NCBI RefSeq assembly: GCF_022539315.1
Contig: NC_066322.1
Coordinates: 20,594,765-20,658,764, forward strand
DNA length: 64,000 nucleotides
Source of the DNA: Serinus canaria
Taxonomy: Eukaryota; Chordata; Aves; Passeriformes; Fringillidae
Direction: 5' to 3'
Shown: piece after piece, positions 12,426 through 24,549 of the stretch
Position numbering within the stretch: position 1 is the stretch's first letter
How the letters are laid out: each line of letters begins with the position of its first letter
Notes under the pieces: generated by a model
Told to the model about the DNA's origin: nothing
Database searches by the model: none
The model's input: the letters and a program-made list of their open reading frames with translations, nothing else
Made by a program: the position numbers and the translations under genes

Positions 12426-15400
12426 GTAACATCAAGCTAATGATGCAGAGAGGAGTGGCAATTTTTTCATTAGCTGTCTCAAAGCAGAGCCCAGGATTCA
12501 GCACTGAGATGCACGGTAGCTAGTGAAAAATCAACAAGGTTATGAGACAGATTAAAAAATAGTGAATTTATTTCCACTGGAACATTTAAAAATCCTCCAA
12601 AAACCAAAAAAAACCCCAACCAAACAGCTGTGCAATTCCTGACCTAGCAAAACCCTGCCTCTATTAGTAACTCAAAACCACATTTTGAAAGCTGTTGCTT
12701 TGCACCTTGATTAGTCATTTCCAATATGCAAAGTGTTATGGTTTTGAGCTGGTGGCAATTTCCACTCCTACATCTTGCTCTGCATCTGTGAAAATAGTGG
12801 CACACAGCTTAAGGCAGGCAAAACTCAAGTGCAACAAGCAGGCCTTATATACCAAAATTTCACAACAAATTTTCTTGGCATTAATTTCTATCAAACTTCT
12901 GTGAGAAATCTGGACAGTTCTGGTACAGCTGAGTGAGAAGGCTGGTTTTGCATTCAGACAGGTCTGATCTGAGGAAGGGACAGCCTGGGGTTTGTGAGGG
13001 CTGGCTGCTCAGGAGCAGCGTGCACCTCTGCCTTATGCTAATGTTGTAAATCCAGCAAAGAAAGATGGTAAAGGCACAGCTCAGAAAGTTGAGACAGCAA
13101 CTAAAATAACTTCGGAGATGCTTCCTCAGAGCAGCTGTCCACATAGCTCCACTGAGGAAGCCAGGTGCAGCTCCTAAGAACCATCAGTAGCTTCCACCTG
13201 TGGACCTAAATCACTTGCTGCTTATACAGAAAGACCAGGAATTCCTCAATTTCAATTACAATCAAGCATTTGGTTGATATTTGCAAAAAATTTACAATTC
13301 AAGTATATAACAGTATTTATTTCTATCTTATTATCTTGTATGATTCTCAATACTGTAGTTCCAGGTGCACAAGGCAGCATTTTCTCACTTTTTTTTCACT
13401 TCTCTGCCTGAGCTAGCAAACTTAGTTTTGGTTCTTTTTTTTTTTTTTAATTACTTAAGTGGTAGCAGAGGTGGGTAAACAAACGATGATTTTAGAAGGG
13501 AAAAAATATAACACTCCATAAACCTCTTTTTTAGTAAGTCTTCATACAACAGTTCTCGTCCTGACAAAATTTTTAACTTTTATTATCTCACAACATGGTT
13601 GTACAAAAGAAAGATTATGAGACAGAACAACACAGAAGTTGAAAAAGCTGAGAAGAGAGAAGGATTCCATATATCTCCAAAAATCTGCAAAACTTTTTTT
13701 GAGTGTTAGACAAACACCTGAAGCCCTGGTGCTGGGATTGTCTGTTGGCAGACACAAGATTCACTGTGAGGCAAAGATGACCTAAGATACCCACAGACTC
13801 CTTTAGACTGAAGAGAGCAGCTCCCAGGCAGATGGATGATTAAGGAAGTAACACAGCCAGGCTCTGCTGCACTTGTTTGACCCAGTTGAGAGGAAAGAAA
13901 AAGCAATTTCCCCTGTTGTCAGGCAGCCTGCAAGTAATGTGCCTCTACCCTCAATTCCAGATTACAAAGCTCAGAGGCACCATGTAATTCTCAGAGGTAC
14001 AGGTTTGACACCAGCTTGGGAAGTCTCATTTCTTTCTGCATTACAATGTGCTAAGTCCTTTGGGGATGCCTACCTTGTGCTGAGTTTCCCAGGTGCTCTC
14101 CTCCTAGGGAGGGGTGGGGGGAAATGCCTTTGTAAATCCATCCACTCACCAACACTTCTGTCAGAAGAGAAGCAGCTGCTGCAACTAAAACAGGTTGGGA
14201 GAAGAGTTTCAGCTGAGCCAAGTGAAAGTTGCTGAAGCTTGACATTCAGTTACAAGGCCTTGTACAGCGAGATGACAAAATGCAATTAACCATTAGGTAC
14301 ATGAAGTTATTGTAAAACTTCAACACAGCAAATATCTTCAACAACTGCATCTCAACACAGGAAATAGAGAGGTTGAATTTCACATCTCAGTGTAAGGTTC
14401 AAAGGAGTGGTGACTGCCAAGGATGCTTGGCATGTTAGTAGTCTTCTGATGATCAAGTTCTGTTTTCAGGTATTTACAACATAACTAAAGAGTATTGATT
14501 TGAAGTTAAGTTTTATGTAACTCAACCCTGAATTTGATCTATTCATCTTAGCAATATGTGGAGATTTTTTTCCTTCTAAAATACAGCAAACAAAGACTAT
14601 TTTGCATGTTAAAAATATATCCATTGTGACATACCTCTTCCTGCATCTTATTTACTAAGCTCTAACATTAGCTCAAGATTTCTGCTTGACTGTAAACACC
14701 AACACATATTATGAATATACCTACAATCCACTTATAACACTGGAAAGGTTAAAAACATTTAAGCATGAACAAAGACCAAATACTCTAAATATCTTGTCCT
14801 CTGGACATATTGTTGCTTAATCAATTTTCACATGGGTTTTACTATCGCTGCTGAAATGGATGGCTATTGTTTGACACAGTGTTGGACTCAAAATACTATA
14901 GATCTGAAATGCTAATGTGTTTTCCACTGTGTGTGATTCCTACCAATCAAATACATCATCCACAGTTACTTTGATCTCAAGCCAAGTCTAGCAAGGGCAA
15001 AACAGAGTCCTTTATTGGCTTTGGAGCTTCTTCTGTCAAATTCCCTGCTTTTTCAACCTCCAAAGCAATCACAGGCTGACAGCACCATCCTGGATTTTAT
15101 TTTGCAGTATTATGAGCCCCTCTTCCTTATACATGGAGAATCAGAGGGGCTGGGATCCTTCTTGAGGAAGGAGGCACATTATTCGCAGGCTGCCTGACAA
15201 CAGGGGAAATTCCTTTTTCTTTTTGAACCACACAGTGAAGGGGCAGGCTCAGCCAGTGCAGAAGCTTCTGCAGAGCCTCTGGGAAGAAGGAGGAAAACAC
15301 TTCATGCTCCTTGCCAAGACGTTTTAGATGCTAAGTGGAGCAGCAGCAAACCTGAACCAAGTGACTAAAGCCCTCACAAGCCAGCCATGCAAACAAGGAA

Positions 15401-16645
15401 AACAACCCTTCAGGAACAGATTTTTTCAAACAGCCCATAGCAAAACAAGCTATTACAAACAGCATCACCTCTTATCATATGTGAACCAGAGATGCTGCTG
15501 TTTAAAGGATGAAAAAATTGGCTCTCATGAGCACAACATCCAGTGCTTCAAAACCTGCTAAATTACCAACACATCTGCATTTTGCAACAAAGGCATGCGC
15601 TCAGCTTCATCACATACAGCTCAAGCGAGCAGATCCAGCACGCTTTAAATTATTTTGAGCAGATTGGGCACAACTCTTTTGCAGTCCAAAAGAACCTGCC
15701 ACAGCATCCACAGAAGATCTGCAATCGCTCACTCCATTGTCCTGGGCACAGAGATGCTGTGAGCACAGTACAAAGTCAGCGCAAGCATCTCATAACTCTC
15801 ACTGACATTGTGACAGCTCCAAAGGCCAAGAGCCAAACACTGTAATTCCTACTTGTGTTGCTCAGAGGCTAAAGAAACACAGTGTCACTCTGAGGGCAAA
15901 GGCATTTTTCCATTTTCTTGCATAGCTGATTTTACATATAAAAGTTAACATTAAACATCTGACTAAAACTGGCCAGAGAACACTATGTTTTCTCTGGAGA
16001 AAAAGAGTTGTAGCATCTACCATGGCTAAAATCCAAAGTAACATCAAAGCACTCTTGTATCCAGGGTACTGGAAAAAGATCCATCAGCATTCAAGACACC
16101 AGACTGCAAAAGCTCCTGCCTACCATTTCCCATGCAGAAATTCTGTTGTAAGACCCACACAAGTCCTCATTTCTAACTCTGAAGAATTAAGAGGGCAGCA
16201 AGGAATGAGAGTGCTGCTACACCTCTAAATGCTAATAATTTGTATGCTGTTTTGTTGTTTCATCACATAGCAGCTATGCACTTTGGAAAATGAGATATAA
16301 GTGGATATGTAACACTATAGTGATAGCTGCTTACAGCAGGGTCATAAGATAAATACAAACACTTATAACAGATGTATTCAATTTTGTATGTACAGAGGTC
16401 AATAATAAGTAAGATTCAACTACAATAATAAACCTTGAAAACAAATTAACTGGTTGATTTTCTTCCTACTGAGTCCACATACTTCTGATTTGTTCTGGCT
16501 GGCAGCATAGCAACCTATTGGTTAAGAGTGGCCTGTTTGCTTTGTCAGAGGTGTTGTCCAGATGTCTAAATACATATATCATTACATAATTGGCAAGTTT
16601 AAAATCAAAGTGTTTGTTAACATCAGAGTGTAAATTCATAGAATA

Positions 16646-16731
16646 TGGGGGGTGAGGAGGTGGTGGTGGTGGTGTTTTTTGGGGAGTTTTGTTTGGCAGG
16701 GTTTTGTTTTTTGGGTTTTGGGGTTTTTTGC
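16646..16731. repeat. G/T-rich low-complexity tract
   Basis: The tract begins with a run of six G, passes through a GGT microsatellite (GGTGGTGGTGGTGG) and continues as alternating T-runs and G-runs ending 'GGGTTTTGGGGTTTTTT'. The minus strand is the matching A/C-rich sequence. Several G-runs of three or four could fold into a G-quadruplex, though the loops are long. No gene is associated with it. Confidence 0.8.
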
Positions 16732-18934
16732 TGACTTGAAATGAAATGTTACTTAAAGGAGACAAACATTCAAACACTGAAAATCCACACCAACATGCCG
16801 AGTTTATTACAGAACAGCTCGCTGGAAATTATTGGGTACTAATCTTTTAATACTGCAGCTGATCCTTGGTCAACCTGTTACAAGAGCAAATTGCCATTCC
16901 CAGCTGTGCCATACTATAAGAGGATAAACATCAGAGTGGCCCTTAGGAACAACCTATTTCAAGAATATCTCCTCGGTCTTTTACAGCTAATCAGAGCAAC
17001 ATTATCAGAAGGAAAGTTGCCAGAAGGGAGCATATGTAAATATCAATCCAACTGGATGCAGTAAAGCACTGACTACTTTTTTTTTTTCTTTAAATGTAGT
17101 ATGATATTGAAAACTCACTATTAAAAGACTGCAGAATTAAGACACAGGAACCTAACACACAAAAAATCTGGGCCTGAGTGCTTAGGAGAGTCTCTTCTCT
17201 CTCATTGTAATAAAGCCACAGTGGAGCTCAGGGGGGAGTTATGTACCTTAATGCTCAGCCTATTTCAAGGAGAATGTGGTGGACTCCCATATCTGAAGCT
17301 GCAGTGCCAACCAGAGCAGGACGTGCATTTGGGAATACAAATGTCTCTGGATCTTACCAAATGCTACATAAATTTCCACTGAAACAAGTTGTGATCAATA
17401 CTTTTTCATTCCACAAATGTATTTTCTTTTTCAGTTTCTACAACTTTCATTTGTACTTTCTCTACCTTGTGCTTCCTTCACAATTTCAAGATGACTGCTC
17501 TAGTTATGACTGAACAAGAACCCCGTCTGCACTCACAGCAAGTCTTGTCTAAAAAAAGGCTGTCAGCATTTGTAAACTTTTTAAGCCAGAAATACTTACT
17601 TACTGTTTGCACGATGCCTAAAGGTATGGGACCGCAAATCTAACCAAGGTCTTTGGCCACTACTGCAGCAGCAACATTACATCATTACTTTACATTTATA
17701 ATGCTGTTGCTTCCTGTTGCCTGTGGAAAAGTGTATTCATATTAATTGCCAGATGTCAGGTGACTAAACACCACTTATTTTTATTATCCCAAACCCATTT
17801 CAAGATGACAGTTTAGAGTAACTGCAGAATCACACTGGTTGTTTACATGTACTACAAGAAATAACCTCCTTCATTTCCCAAAATATTTATGAGGATAAAC
17901 AAAAGCTTCTGAAGAAAACTATTTTACTGTTGTCTTTCCAGTAATTACAGAAATACGGACTAGACAATTTTTAAAACCAATCAAACCTAGCATATGGGCA
18001 GGGCAAGCTTTGTGAAAGCCATCCTGATGCTTCTACACTACTAACCCACTCTTCTGGGTCAAAATATCAGAGGAAGGAAAAGATATTTCTCCACAAATAA
18101 CCACCCCTCAAGGCAGCACCCATCCCATGGTGTGGGCAGGAAGGGCTGTGTTCCCTGCCTGCTCCCTCCCCATCACAAACAGTTCAGCTGCATCCACGGA
18201 GTGTGCCCCAGGCCAGCGAGCAGCTGACTGTCTGACTCCTCTGAGAGATTGTGCTGCTATCTCTCTGGTCTTGCTTTACATAGTGTTAGTACTCACACTG
18301 TCGGCTCCTGCTGGAATTACAGCCTGAAAATAGAGTGGAGGGACACAAAATGTCTTGACATTTGGCTACTGAAAACTGGGGAGTGGTGTTAATAATTGAA
18401 AATATGAGAGCATATGAGAACTGATAATAAAATTGGTAGCTGAATATAATTTATACATATTTTCCATTACTTATGCCAGAGCTAGATCTAAAAGCTGGCA
18501 CTAAAGAACAATTCTTCTTACCAGTTTTACAAGCTTCTTCCTGGGCACATGTGCCTGCTGCAGCACAGACCAAAGGGCTTTACAAGCATTATATGGCTTT
18601 TTTTATTCCCCACTCCCTAACATCTTCAACAAAAATGGTAGATTCATCTTTGGTCTTCTACCTGCATGGGAAATATTTGGCCAACCCTCATTTTCAAACT
18701 GGCCAAATCCAGTATGAAAGCAGCCAACATTACAAAACACTCTGAGCCATGCAGTCAGTCCTTCCCATCCAAACCATGTGTCCTTCTGCTGATGCTGCCA
18801 GAATCACCGGAAAGGCCTCTCCAAACCCACAGAAACTACTTCCCTTTTGTGCCAGTGCTTCTCTGTGTGCAGGAGGAAGGACAGTCTTGTGGCTCACAGA
18901 GACTTGGCTGTCAGCATGTGTGCCTTCTATTCCT

Positions 18935-19020
18935 GGTGGTTACCAACTTCTCTTTGACTCTGGGAGAGTTATCAAACTTCTCCACTCACCTCAATGTCTG
19001 TCTGCTATATAAAATAACAA
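18935..19020 (+). repeat. Possible MIR-like remnant
   Basis: The segment 'TTTGACTCTGGGAGAGTTAT' followed by 'CAAACTTCTCCACTCACCTC' and 'TATATAAAATAACAATTC' is laid out like the MIR core ('TCTGGGCAAGTCACTTAACC' then 'CTCATCTGTAAAATGGGGAT'). It is strongly diverged. It lies within the 211-codon open frame at 18666-19301, which argues that this frame is not a gene. Confidence 0.35.
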
Positions 19021-22000
19021 TTCAATTTCATCCTTTAATGGAAATAAATACCTTTGGAAAATTTAATAGCTTGGCATGGATGGGAAGCAGTGTAAGAGTA
19101 AAAGATATTGTTGTTTCATGGTGCCATTACTTAGTAGCATTTCAGCTCTCACTGAGTAGAATTTTCATCAGACATATAGTGTCTATATCTCTGAATAGTA
19201 TTGACAGTGTCAAGGCACAGAGAGGTAACTATTTAAATATACCTACCTTTCTGCACCTGAGGGAGGATGTGGCAAGTACAACCAAAGCAAGCACATCTTG
19301 AACTCATTCCACCTTCATAGATACGGTAACTTTCAAGAATAAAGAAGCAATACCGTTTATATGTATTTCTTTTGAATTCCTCCCCAGGCAACTGCTATCA
19401 GATCAATATTCCACATCAAACAATTACTGAAAGTTTTCAATGTCTGCCTCATTTAATTGTAATTAGATGTATTTCATCATTTTCATTTACACCATGCTGC
19501 TGTTCAGCAGCACAGTGCATGTAACAGTGTCCACCTGAGCGACACACAACTCACGTGGCTCAAACGAAGGAGCAGCTACATATGTAGACATCCTTTTACT
19601 CTTAATCCCCAGTGCTAACACGGATTTTGACATGAAACCAAACAATGTGCAAGACCTTTGTGATGCTGCTTTCCTGCAAAGCTGGAAAGATGGCACACAA
19701 GGAAGTGGCACACTGGCCACATTCTAAAATATTTTCTGCAGGTTATAAACTATTATTTTCAAAAAAGTTTGAATTCCACAAATAGACAGAGGCATTGGGG
19801 AGGCTTCCACTGACAGACTTCAAACACTATATATTTGATTTAAAACTGAAGGCAGCTGCTTTGTGAACACAGAGTAAATAAATTTCTTCAAGCTTGACAT
19901 TAAAGAAAAAAATGTTACCTTATGTAAATAACCAGACAACCTTGAACTGGAACTTGCAATTAATTTCAGAGCCCATGTTCTCAGCCTACCTCAACAAAAC
20001 AAATTTCAGGTGGATCATCCGAACACAGAGACTGAAATAAACTCAGTCTGAAACAGAGGTAAAAAAAAAAGTTGGAGACACAATTTCTTTTCTTTACATT
20101 TTCTCTTCAGCTCTGGAGCTGCCTAGCTTAAGGGCTGCTATAATAATGCAAGAAGTGATGTCATCCCAGGGAATATTTTTTTTTTGATCAAAAGTACTGT
20201 ATCGATCACCATTACTTATGACTTGCCATTCAGTTTCAAAAATAGTTCATATTAAATTAAGCTACTGAGCCTGGATTGCAGGTGTCTTTTCACATTTTAA
20301 ATTCTCAGATAGAAGCAAAGTGAAATTGCCATCTAAAACATTTCTGCTGCCTTGTATTATTCACACCTTTCTACTGAAGTGATACCAGATCTATTGCAGA
20401 AATACTAATCCTAGTTTTGTTCATGGAGCTCCTGTGCAGAAGTTTTGCTCCTGCAAGGCCACTGTGCACAGAATTATCTGGAAATGCCATGTGCACAGTG
20501 AGTATGCTGGGTGGGCAGGAGGAGGTCAATAGGTTTTGTGCCCCACATTAACCTCACTAAATATTGATGCAATTAGGGTACATCCCCAAGTACAAATAAG
20601 ATACTCAGATCTGCCTCTCTGCAACTGTAACACAGTTACAACATTGTTGTGTTGGTTGGTATTTCCTAAGCAACAGTCAACTGTGCGCACAATTTTGTGT
20701 TCTCCTTTCATACTATGATAGGTACCACAAGTCAAACTGTCCTGTTGTGTGACTGAAAATATGGATTATGTAAAAATGAAGTTCTTTCTCACCCAAACTG
20801 GCACTAACAGTACTGCTTTCAAGCTAGTCACCCCCTCCAGTGAAAACTGGTGTGTTCAGAACCCATTTGATATTTCTCCTGTAGCATCTATGTCTAACGG
20901 GACAGCTCTGTGCAGAACAAAAATAAATTCTGCAGCTGTTAATAGGATCAAGCTGTTAATTTTCATTGCCTTAGTTCCCAGAAGCTCCAAAAGCCAACAT
21001 GGAGACGACAAGAGAAACAGCTTTCAGAGATTATTTCAATGCAGCACTATGAGCTACCACCACTAATGAAGGAGTAGAGGTGTTTTCATGACACAATTTG
21101 AGATGTTACAAGGACCTTCCTTTTGTGGAGGTCAAGCTGAAAATCAGAACCAGTAGCAATTATTCTTTTTCCTCCACATGCATTAACTTTCTTGTCAATG
21201 ACAAAGAATTCTCATTCCAGAGGGTCACATATACTACATAGAGCATGAACATACAAAGCTGCTGCATATGTCTTTATCCCACTCAAACTGTAGGCTCATC
21301 AACACTGTCCTGAGGGAAACCATTCTATCTTTATCATTTTTCCAGCTATTTTTATCATTTGAAAAACTTCCCAGGAAATGTAATAATCTCCTGCTGTTTA
21401 CTGATTAAATTAACTATTAAATACAGTATTTAAAGTCTGATGAAGGGAGGTTGCTCAAGATCCTCCTCTTTACCTCCCCACTACAGCCAATAAAATCCAA
21501 CAAATTAAAACCCACAAACTCAATTTTTGTGAACAGAAATGGACAATAAATTGTCCTACTTTACAACCAGCTAAGGAAAACTGAAAAAAACCCCAACATT
21601 CTCCTTACAAAGATACAGTGTCATCACAGGAACATAGAAGGAAGGAAAAGTTTGTCTGCCAGACATTCCTAAGGAGTGTGTCCAAATAATTAGGTGTAGA
21701 GAGCACATTTGATTACTGTCTGAGAACACTATGATTTTTTTTGCTTGAAGTTCTCAACATCTAAAAATTGCATTAATTAACACCTGAGGGAATATTCATG
21801 CATTTTTCATACATGAAAACAATCTGCATGCAAATGCCATCCAGACTCTCCCCAAGTGACTCAATCTGACTAGAGCCAGTCAGTAAAAAAAGCACTTTTC
21901 AGCCCTTGGACTGGCCCCCAGAGAGAGCATACTGCAGGCACAAGGGAAAAGGGGTTTTAGTTGGTTTAGGTTACATCGATTCATGAGGCCAGTGCCTACT

Positions 22001-24102
22001 GAAGGACAAACCAGCTGCTGAACACATTCTGCTTTAGAGTAACATCTTTTCCCAAGGTGCCTAGTAAGTTTCAAAACAAAAGGTGAATAAAAATTGCCTG
22101 TTTCACTAGAAAGGGAAAACATATGACATGTTCTTAGGAAATGAGCTGTGAGAAATCATCAGGAGATAAGCTGTTTAAATAAAGACATTGAAAAGTCTCT
22201 ATGCACACAGGTACAAGAGAAAGGCTGCTTTATTCTCCCAGTTTTGATATTTGCTGGCAGATGTTAATTTTCTCTCGCTTAAAATGAGCACTTCTGAAAG
22301 GAGATTGCCTATAGAACCATATAGAAATTAAGCATGAGATGCTAGTCAAAATGCCCCAAATTTTTACATCTCTTCTTAATGTCACCACATCATGCTTGTA
22401 GTTTTTCTAATAGGACTTTAAGACCTTATACTTTACATTTAGCTACTGATACCCAACTGTAAACTGAGGTTCAACAACATGATCCATATGTTTAATCATG
22501 AACACTATATTTCCTCACCCTGACAGTTTAAGACAACTTAATGAAATATTTATTACTGATTTAAACTCTTAAAGCTGAACTACATTTGCGTCTTAATTCT
22601 ATAATCATCTGGTGATGCATAAAAATATGCAATCCCTAAAATGGGAAAAAACCTCCAAAATGCTCTCTGGCAGATCAATAGCTTTAAAAGTATAACTGAA
22701 AAAAAAGCAAAATCCCCTTTCAAACTGCTTTTGTTATTTTGTACAGAATTGATCACTGTCTATGTACATTAAGCACTTTTGATAAGATCCCAAATACATA
22801 GAGACCGCTTTAATCCCATCTATGCCACTACACAAATACCTCAAAAAAATGGGAGAGTGGGCAGCCTGCAGCAGGGGACAAAGTGCTTCAAGAATACAAG
22901 TTAATGACCTTTATTCCCATGCTGGCTACTGAAGCCTCTAAGGAGGTCCTTGAACTTCAACCTGTGGAAAACAACGCTAGCTGTGAGGCAGCAGCTCAGG
23001 CTCTAGACCTATTCCAACCCTGATGCCCTGCTGAGGCTCTGGACAGCGCTCCTGTGGAGAGCCCGGTGCTTGCAGGAATGCTCTTTCCGTGACATCCCCT
23101 CCCTAGGGAGGCACTCCAATGATTTTCATCAAGTCACTGAGAACTTAAAAATTGAGGCTTACTTAGGGAGGTCATGAGAGGTAGTTTCCCCTTCTACAAA
23201 GCACTTTATAGAGAGAAATCACAGAAAGGCTTTTGTTGAATTTGGGTCATTTTTTAAAGTAAAGCCCATTCTCAACACATGCATTCCTGTGTTTATACTT
23301 CAACTATGAATAAGGTACACTTGAAAGTTTAACAAAGAGCCTGTAATTACAAGTTTCAAGTAGTTCCACTGAATAACAGCATCTGGGGACAGAGATAGAT
23401 GCAGTGAGCATTGGCTATTTACCAACCAGCTCTCATGGCAAACTCCAGCCCTTGTACCTTTACATGGAGTAAATCACCTAAAAGTCGACTTCTGGCACTT
23501 GGGAAACTTGTGGAACATTGGGCATCTTAGATGTTATTTGACTTGTTTCTTATAGCACAATGGGGAATTAAAGGAGGTGAACATACAGAATGACTCAAGA
23601 GTCCTAATGCAACTTGCATGAATGAAATATCCAATTATTTGTTCAAAGTTTCTCATGAGAAATTAGTGTGGTCAGACAGAGCATCAGGTTTCAGCCCAGA
23701 ATGCTTATTTAAGCCTTTGCATTTGCCTACATACTTCATTTAGGCTCGAGACTCTAGCTGAGGCATCCCAGGCCCTCAAACTCCAGCAGAAAATGTTAAT
23801 GGAATCGAGATTCTGGGGATGAAACAGGCTCTCCTGCTGCTAAACGGGAATCAAAAACCTTTTTGATGGCAGCCCTAAGTGACCTACAGCAGCAAAGGGC
23901 TGTCTGTGATACATGCTGCCATAGATTTCAACTGTCCCATCTTTAATTAGTGTCTCAAGCAATAGGAATCCCTTGGGGAGATTTCTGCCCCGTCAGGAAA
24001 AAAAATTGTTGACCTTCAGGCTCGGGTTTCATTGCTCACTTCGATCCCACCTCGGCGGTGGGAGGCTCTCCGCACGCCCAGAGCCTGACGAGGCAGACAA
24101 GC

Positions 24103-24276
24103 GCAGGGCCGGACATGCGGCGGCTCCATTCCTCCCAGCAGGGTCGGACATGTGGCGGCTCCATTTCTCCCAGCAGGGTCGGACATATGGCGGCTCCATT
24201 CCTCCCAGCAGGGTCGGACATGTGGCGGCTCCATTTCTCCCAGCAGGGTCGGACATGTGGCGGCTCCATTTCTCCC
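24103..24276. repeat. 35-bp minisatellite, about 5 copies
   Basis: The segment starting CGGCTCCATT recurs at 24121, 24156, 24191, 24226 and 24261, an exact 35-bp period. A partial unit precedes it from 24103 and the last copy breaks off at 24276. Copies differ by only a few substitutions (TTC versus TTT after CCAT, ATGTGG versus ATATGG). Because 35 is not a multiple of three and the unit has no stop in any frame, long overlapping open frames arise on both strands; these are by-products and not evidence of a gene. Each unit carries a CTCCATT core similar to a YY1 site. Confidence 0.95.
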
Positions 24277-24384
24277 TGCGGATCGCTCCCGAGCCGCCAT
24301 CGCCCGATCTCGCCCGGCGCCCGCCGTGAGGGCCCCGGGCCGGACGGCGCCGGCGGGTGCGCCCCCTGGCGGACCGCGCGGGGC

Positions 24385-24470
24385 AAAAACCGAGGGGAAA
24401 ACGAGGGAAAAACCGAGGGTAAAGCAAGGGAAAAACCGAGGGGAAAACGAGGGAAAAACCGAGGGAAAGG
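24385..24470. repeat. 23-bp purine-rich tandem repeat, about 3.5 copies
   Basis: Units begin at 24385, 24408, 24431 and 24454. Each is AAAAACCGAGGGN followed by AAAACGAGGG or a close variant. Units one and three are identical while unit two differs, giving a 46-bp higher-order period. The plus strand is almost all purine plus CCG. It sits in the right half of the CpG island next to the 35-bp array. Confidence 0.92.
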
Positions 24471-24549
24471 AGCCGAGAAGCGGCTGCTGCGGCACTGTCC
24501 TCAGCCCATAGCACTGACTGGCTCCTAGATGGAAAGACCTGCGCAAAAC

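Larger units (their letters stand above)
1..24000. other. Intergenic DNA, no supported gene
   Basis: No coding exon was recognised in this stretch on either strand. The open frames are short, lack family resemblance and are not flanked by convincing exon signals; the longest (18666-19301, 211 codons) overlaps a probable SINE remnant. Base composition is AT-rich with a few GC-richer patches, notably about 1.1-2.0 kb. In human the next gene beyond the SLC25A24 3' end is VAV3, but its conserved first exon is not visible here, so VAV3 would lie further left if synteny holds. Repeats and hairpins inside this interval are listed separately. Confidence 0.7.
24020..24505. promoter_or_regulatory. Orphan CpG island
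   Basis: A sharp change from AT-rich DNA to dense CpG and GC-rich sequence occurs here, ending as sharply near 24.5 kb. Bird CpG islands usually mark promoters, yet no known exon is attached. The right half holds a classic YY1-like GCCGCCAT (near 24293) and a donor-like GTGAGG at 24326 on the plus strand. It could be the promoter of a non-coding RNA or of a gene whose first exon is non-coding. It lies about 5 kb past the inferred SLC25A24 3' end. Confidence 0.75.

Noticed and set aside
13873..14235. 120-codon plus-strand frame
   Set aside because: No family resemblance, no exon signals and no neighbouring exon in a compatible frame.
18666..19301. 211-codon plus-strand open frame, the longest outside the CpG-rich parts
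   Set aside because: It has no recognisable domain, crosses a probable MIR-like remnant, and shows no promoter or splice context; with the many frames examined a frame of this length can occur by chance.
24016..24546. Overlapping minus-strand frames of 116-176 codons
   Set aside because: They are produced by the stop-free 35-bp unit rotating through the frames; all three frames being open is a sign of repeat structure, not of a protein.
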